Shown: in pieces, positions 14,621-17,162 of the stretch
How the letters are laid out: each line of letters opens with the position of its first letter
Position numbering within the stretch: position 1 is the first letter of the stretch
From: an uncultured Clostridium sp.
Lineage (GTDB): Bacteria; Bacillota; Clostridia; UBA1212; UBA1255
Direction of reading: 5' to 3'
DNA length: 17,162 bases
Assembly: GCA_900543695.1 (NCBI GenBank)
Contig: UQSG01000044.1
Span: 1-17,162 of the forward strand
The notes under the pieces: generated by a model
The model's input: the letters and a program-made list of their open reading frames with translations, nothing else
Databases searched by the model: none
What the model was told of the DNA's origin: nothing
Program-made: the position numbers and the translations under genes

Positions 14621-15404
14621 CAGCCTCTCCAGGAACTGCTCCCATGCTTCTCAAGCCATGGCGTTCCCTCATGGAGACCTTGCCATCAATCAGAACCTCA
14701 TAGGCATTGTGGACGATGCGGTCCATAATAGCCTCAGAAATAGGACTTCGGTCATCAGAGTCAGGATTAATGCGCTCGTACCATTCATCCGTGTTGTATT
14801 GGGTACAGAAGATGGTCGCACCCCGGTCGCTGCGCATCTCAACAATCTCCAGCAGGTTGTAAGATTCCTGAGGCGTCAGGCCGCGGATGAGCCATTCATC
14901 CAGAATCAGCAGATCGTACTTTCGGTAGCTTTTAATCAGTTTCTTCAGTTCTCCGCTTGCCTGCGCCAGGCTCAATTCCTCCAACAGTTCCGGGAGTCGG
15001 ATATATCGCACAGACTTGTATTTGCGGCAGGCCGCGTTTCCAAGAGCGCAGGCCAGAAAGGTCTTTCCGCTGCCGGAAGCACCCTTTAAGATAATGTGGT
15101 GACCGTCTTCAATGTATTTGCATGTGGCAAAGCGGAGGATTTGGGTTTTGTCCAATCTGCGGTCTTCGTGGTATTCAATATCCTCAATCATGGCGCCGGG
15201 GGCGGCAAAATGTGCTTCCCGGATGCAGCGTGCCAGTTTGTTCTGCTGGCGCCTGTTCCATTCCGCATCAACCATCAGGGCAAACCGTTCTTCAAACCCA
15301 AGCATGCTGTATGCAGCCGGATCGCCTAGCTGGCGCTCAAATTCAGCGGCCATTGCGCTGAAACGCATTGCCTTCAGCGCCTCAATGGTGGAGTTGTTCA
15401 TCAT
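14613..15404 (-). CDS. istB: IS21 helper ATPase IstB
   Basis: An AAA+ ATPase that assembles on DNA and directs the IstA transposase to target sites; it is related to DnaC/DnaI helicase loaders. The 263 residues show Walker A GASGSGKT (about 108-115), Walker B DLLILDEW and sensor-like FCTQYNTDEW, and end in a basic helix. The gene appears intact. Its ATG overlaps the istA stop by four bases (ATGA), with AAGGAGG inside the end of istA, the classical arrangement for coupled istA-istB translation. Confidence 0.95.
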   Translation of the reverse strand: MMNNSTIEALKAMRFSAMAAEFERQLGDPAAYSMLGFEERFALMVDAEWNRRQQNKLARCIREAHFAAPGAMIEDIEYHEDRRLDKTQILRFATCKYIEDGHHIILKGASGSGKTFLACALGNAACRKYKSVRYIRLPELLEELSLAQASGELKKLIKSYRKYDLLILDEWLIRGLTPQESYNLLEIVEMRSDRGATIFCTQYNTDEWYERINPDSDDRSPISEAIMDRIVHNAYEVLIDGKVSMRERHGLRSMGAVPGEAGD

Positions 15405-16956
15405 TTGCTGCTACCTCCTTTTCGGAAGTAGGCAGCGCCGCGGGTTATACCGTGCTGGGTGTTGACCTTGGGAACCTCCGGCTTTTTCGGCGTGGCAACC
15501 TTGTCTTGCCCGTTCTTGAGAATGGTACTGAGCGTTCGGATGGACGGCGTAGAAGTGAATGCCAACAGGCGCTCGCAGGCGTTTTCCAACCGTGCTGCGC
15601 CATAGCGGTCTGCCAGCCTTGTCATACTGGCACAGGCCTTGTAGCCTTGCTCGGTTTCTTTGCCGCTTGTGAGGAAATATCGGACAACCGAAGCGGTATG
15701 TTCACCAACAGAGCTGCCCCAGGATGTGAACTCGCTTTCGTTGTAATTCAGATACTTCCTATGTTCCGGCGTCATATGCTCCGGCTTTACCACAGGATCG
15801 CGAAGTACCGTTCGGTGCCGTGCATGCATAGCAACTCTGGTACCGCGGTAGAAAACCTCAACCGCGTTTTTGGTCAGGCACAGGTTCACCTTTTCGCCAA
15901 TCAGATCAAATGGGACGGAGTATTTGTTCATGCCATCAAAAACCAGGTAATCAGGTCCAACCGTCAGATCAGGAGACCAAACCGCCGGCTCATATGCCGC
16001 AGTCGGAAGAGGCTTCATAAACTCCTGTTCTTCGGTCAGATAGGCACTTCTGCGGCAGCCTTCGCGTTTTTTAAACGGGCGGTCATTCAATTCTCCCAGT
16101 TTCTCAGCCACTGCTTCCTGCGCTTCGCGTATGGAAAAGAACCGTCGGTCCCGTAGCGCCGCCAGGATCCAGGTGGATGCAAACTTCACCGTTCCTTCTG
16201 CCAAAGGCTTGTCCTTAGGGTGCTCCACTCTGGCTGGGACAATCGCAGTATCGTAATGCTCAGCCAGCTCCTGGTAACTCCGGTTAAGAACTGTTTCATA
16301 CCGGGTGTTTTTCGTTACACCGGTTTTCAGATTATCCGGGATCAGCAGCCTGGTCACACCGCCGAAGTAGCTGTAGGCATGGGCATGACAAAGAAGCCAG
16401 TTTTCCAGCTTCATGTCGTCACAGACCTCGGCATAGGCATAGCAGCTGCAAGGTAGAACCGCAACAAACAGATATGCCTTGGAGACATCCCCGGTAACCG
16501 GGTCATAGATATCCAGCGTGTTGCCTGCCCAGTCCACCTGCATGGCATCTCCCGGCTTGTGCTGGATCCGCATGGTTGCCTTGGTAATCCGTGCCCATTG
16601 CCGGTATTTCTCGCAGAACTGTGTGTACATATACGGTGTGGTACCGTCATTTTCGCATCGTCTGCAATATTCTGTCCACAACAGCGTCAAATTTACACCC
16701 GGACGTGCTAACTCCTTGTGGATGTAGGGATAGTCCGGGTGTAAAGTGTCTCCGCTGTAGACTTTTCTGGGAAGAGGATTCGCTTCAGCATTTCGTTGGT
16801 AACGGTGTCATCCAACGGCCAACTTACTCCTGCTTTCTTTGCTGCTTCCAGAACATCACGGATTGTATGTCTGGAACTGTGTACAATCGAGGCGATGCAG
16901 CGCTGGCTGTTCTTCGGGTCACTACTCAATCGCAGGATTTCCATGTAGTCTACCAT
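15401..16956 (-). CDS. istA: IS21 transposase IstA, split over two reading frames
   Basis: DDE-type transposase. The N-terminal part (16956 down to a stop at 16708) has the helix-turn-helix region (SRHTIRDVLEAAKKAGVSW) and LFPEKS. The rest continues in the -1 frame from PDYPYIHKEL to the stop at 15401. It holds VDWAG (first Asp), IPDNLKTG (second Asp) and LAEGTVKF (Glu). AAGGAGG lies before the ATG. All catalytic residues are present, so only the frame change between about 16764 and 16745 prevents one product. It is either an ordinary one-base deletion or insertion, or a programmed -1 shift. An A-AAG site (16765-16762) and a 13-bp stem-loop downstream fit the latter, but their spacing is long. 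Confidence 0.85.
16692..16745 (-). other. Perfect 13-bp stem-loop at the istA frame change
   Basis: TTTACACCCGGAC (16745-16733 read on the minus strand) is exactly complementary to GTCCGGGTGTAAA (16704-16692), with a 28-nt loop. The loop contains AAGGAG and the stop codon that ends the first istA frame. It lies 16 nt after an A-AAG sequence. Confidence 0.6.
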
Positions 16957-17029
16957 AGGTAGCCCTCCTTATGATTTTAGTCACGTTTACACGTGCCGTC
17001 ATCATTATAAGGGCTATTGGCGCGCTCCG

Positions 17030-17107
17030 CCGTGACAGCGGAGCTATTTTGCCGTGACACTGGGGCTAAATCTCCGTGCAAGTGGTGCTCATGATCCGAA
17101 ATTTACA
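17030..17107. repeat. Right IS21 end: three 22-nt units plus inverted repeat
   Basis: Units at 17030-17051, 17052-17073 and 17074-17095 start CCGTGACAGCGG, CCGTGACACTGG and CCGTGCAAGTGG. A more degenerate copy may lie at 16996-17020. The terminal GAAATTTACA ends at 17107. GCTCCGC and GCGGAGC (17024-17044) also make a short hairpin across the first unit. They mirror the left-end units in inverted orientation and are probable transposase-binding sites. Confidence 0.75.
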
Positions 17108-17160
17108 GGATAAAACTTGCGGTAAACCGCATCCTCATCCATCTGGGCGATGTCCTCATA
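17089..17160 (-). pseudogene. Coding fragment running into the IS21 end, edge of window
   Basis: The 55 nt beyond the element are open in one minus-strand frame (YEDIAQMDEDAVYRKFYP) and stop inside the IS end after VNFGS. I do not recognise the family. It does not resemble the missing part of the FAD oxidoreductase. It may be the truncated end of another gene, possibly of another mobile element, but so short a stretch can be open by chance. Confidence 0.25.
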
Positions 17161-17162
17161 GG

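Larger units (their letters stand above)
14294..17107 (-). mobile_element. IS21-family insertion sequence
   Basis: About 2.8 kb. The ends form an inverted repeat. TGTAAATTTC at 14294-14303 matches the complement of GAAATTTACA at 17098-17107. Six mismatched positions follow, then an 18-nt identical stretch (TGAGCACCACTTGCACGG at 14310-14327 and its complement at 17074-17091). Ends are TG...CA, as in the IS21 family. Inside are istA, istB and a small third ORF, all on the minus strand. Just inside both ends are 22-nt iterated repeats. No target-site duplication is visible: the left flank ends CCGTTCG and the right begins GGATAAA. The left boundary agrees with where oxidoreductase coding resumes. 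Confidence 0.85.

Noticed and set aside
17030..17095. Regular 22-nt repeats considered as a CRISPR array
   Set aside because: Units are tandem without spacers and mirrored at the other IS end; they are transposon end repeats.

Overview
The window looks like a chromosomal segment of a low-to-mid GC Gram-positive anaerobe of the class Clostridia. The evidence is strong AGGAGG ribosome sites, sigma-A-type TTGACA/TATAAT promoters, a T-box leader, a GTP-type PEP carboxykinase, and a tatD / yabE-like / rsmA gene order related to the Bacillus yabD-yabE-rnmV-ksgA locus. No rRNA gene or species-level marker is present, so I name no genus. Nearly all genes lie on the minus strand. The exceptions are the tRNA, a class A penicillin-binding protein and the gene after it.

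Left part (1-2610): a CAT-anticodon tRNA has its own promoter and terminator. It is followed by a small cysteine-rich DUF1540 protein and a monocistronic PEP carboxykinase, each closed by a clear hairpin terminator.

Centre (2611-9351): a strong promoter feeds a complete T-box leader whose specifier reads CUC (leucine). Behind it lie an AMP-dependent acyl-CoA synthetase, an acyl-ACP thioesterase, a PhnP-like metallo-hydrolase and TatD, closely packed and apparently one transcript. A second promoter then drives a DUF348/G5/3D cell-wall protein (YabE-like) and rsmA. A leucine-tRNA sensor in front of fatty-acyl activation and release genes is the most striking regulatory observation here.

Cell-wall region (9378-13455): an L,D-transpeptidase and a class A PBP are divergently transcribed from a 180-nt region with two back-to-back promoters and a repeated GCCGTC motif. 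The PBP is followed by an unrecognised 258-residue protein.

Right part (13465-17162): an intact DUF1667 protein follows the 3' remnant of its usual FAD-oxidoreductase partner. That remnant carries a one-base frameshift and is cut off by an IS21-family element (about 14294-17107). The element has inverted TGTAAATTTC ends, 22-nt iterated terminal repeats at both ends, istB, a small third ORF overlapping istB, and an istA whose N-terminal 80 codons are in a different frame from the rest. A perfect 13-bp stem-loop lies exactly at that frame change. No target duplication is visible, and the sequence beyond the element does not look like the missing half of the oxidoreductase gene.
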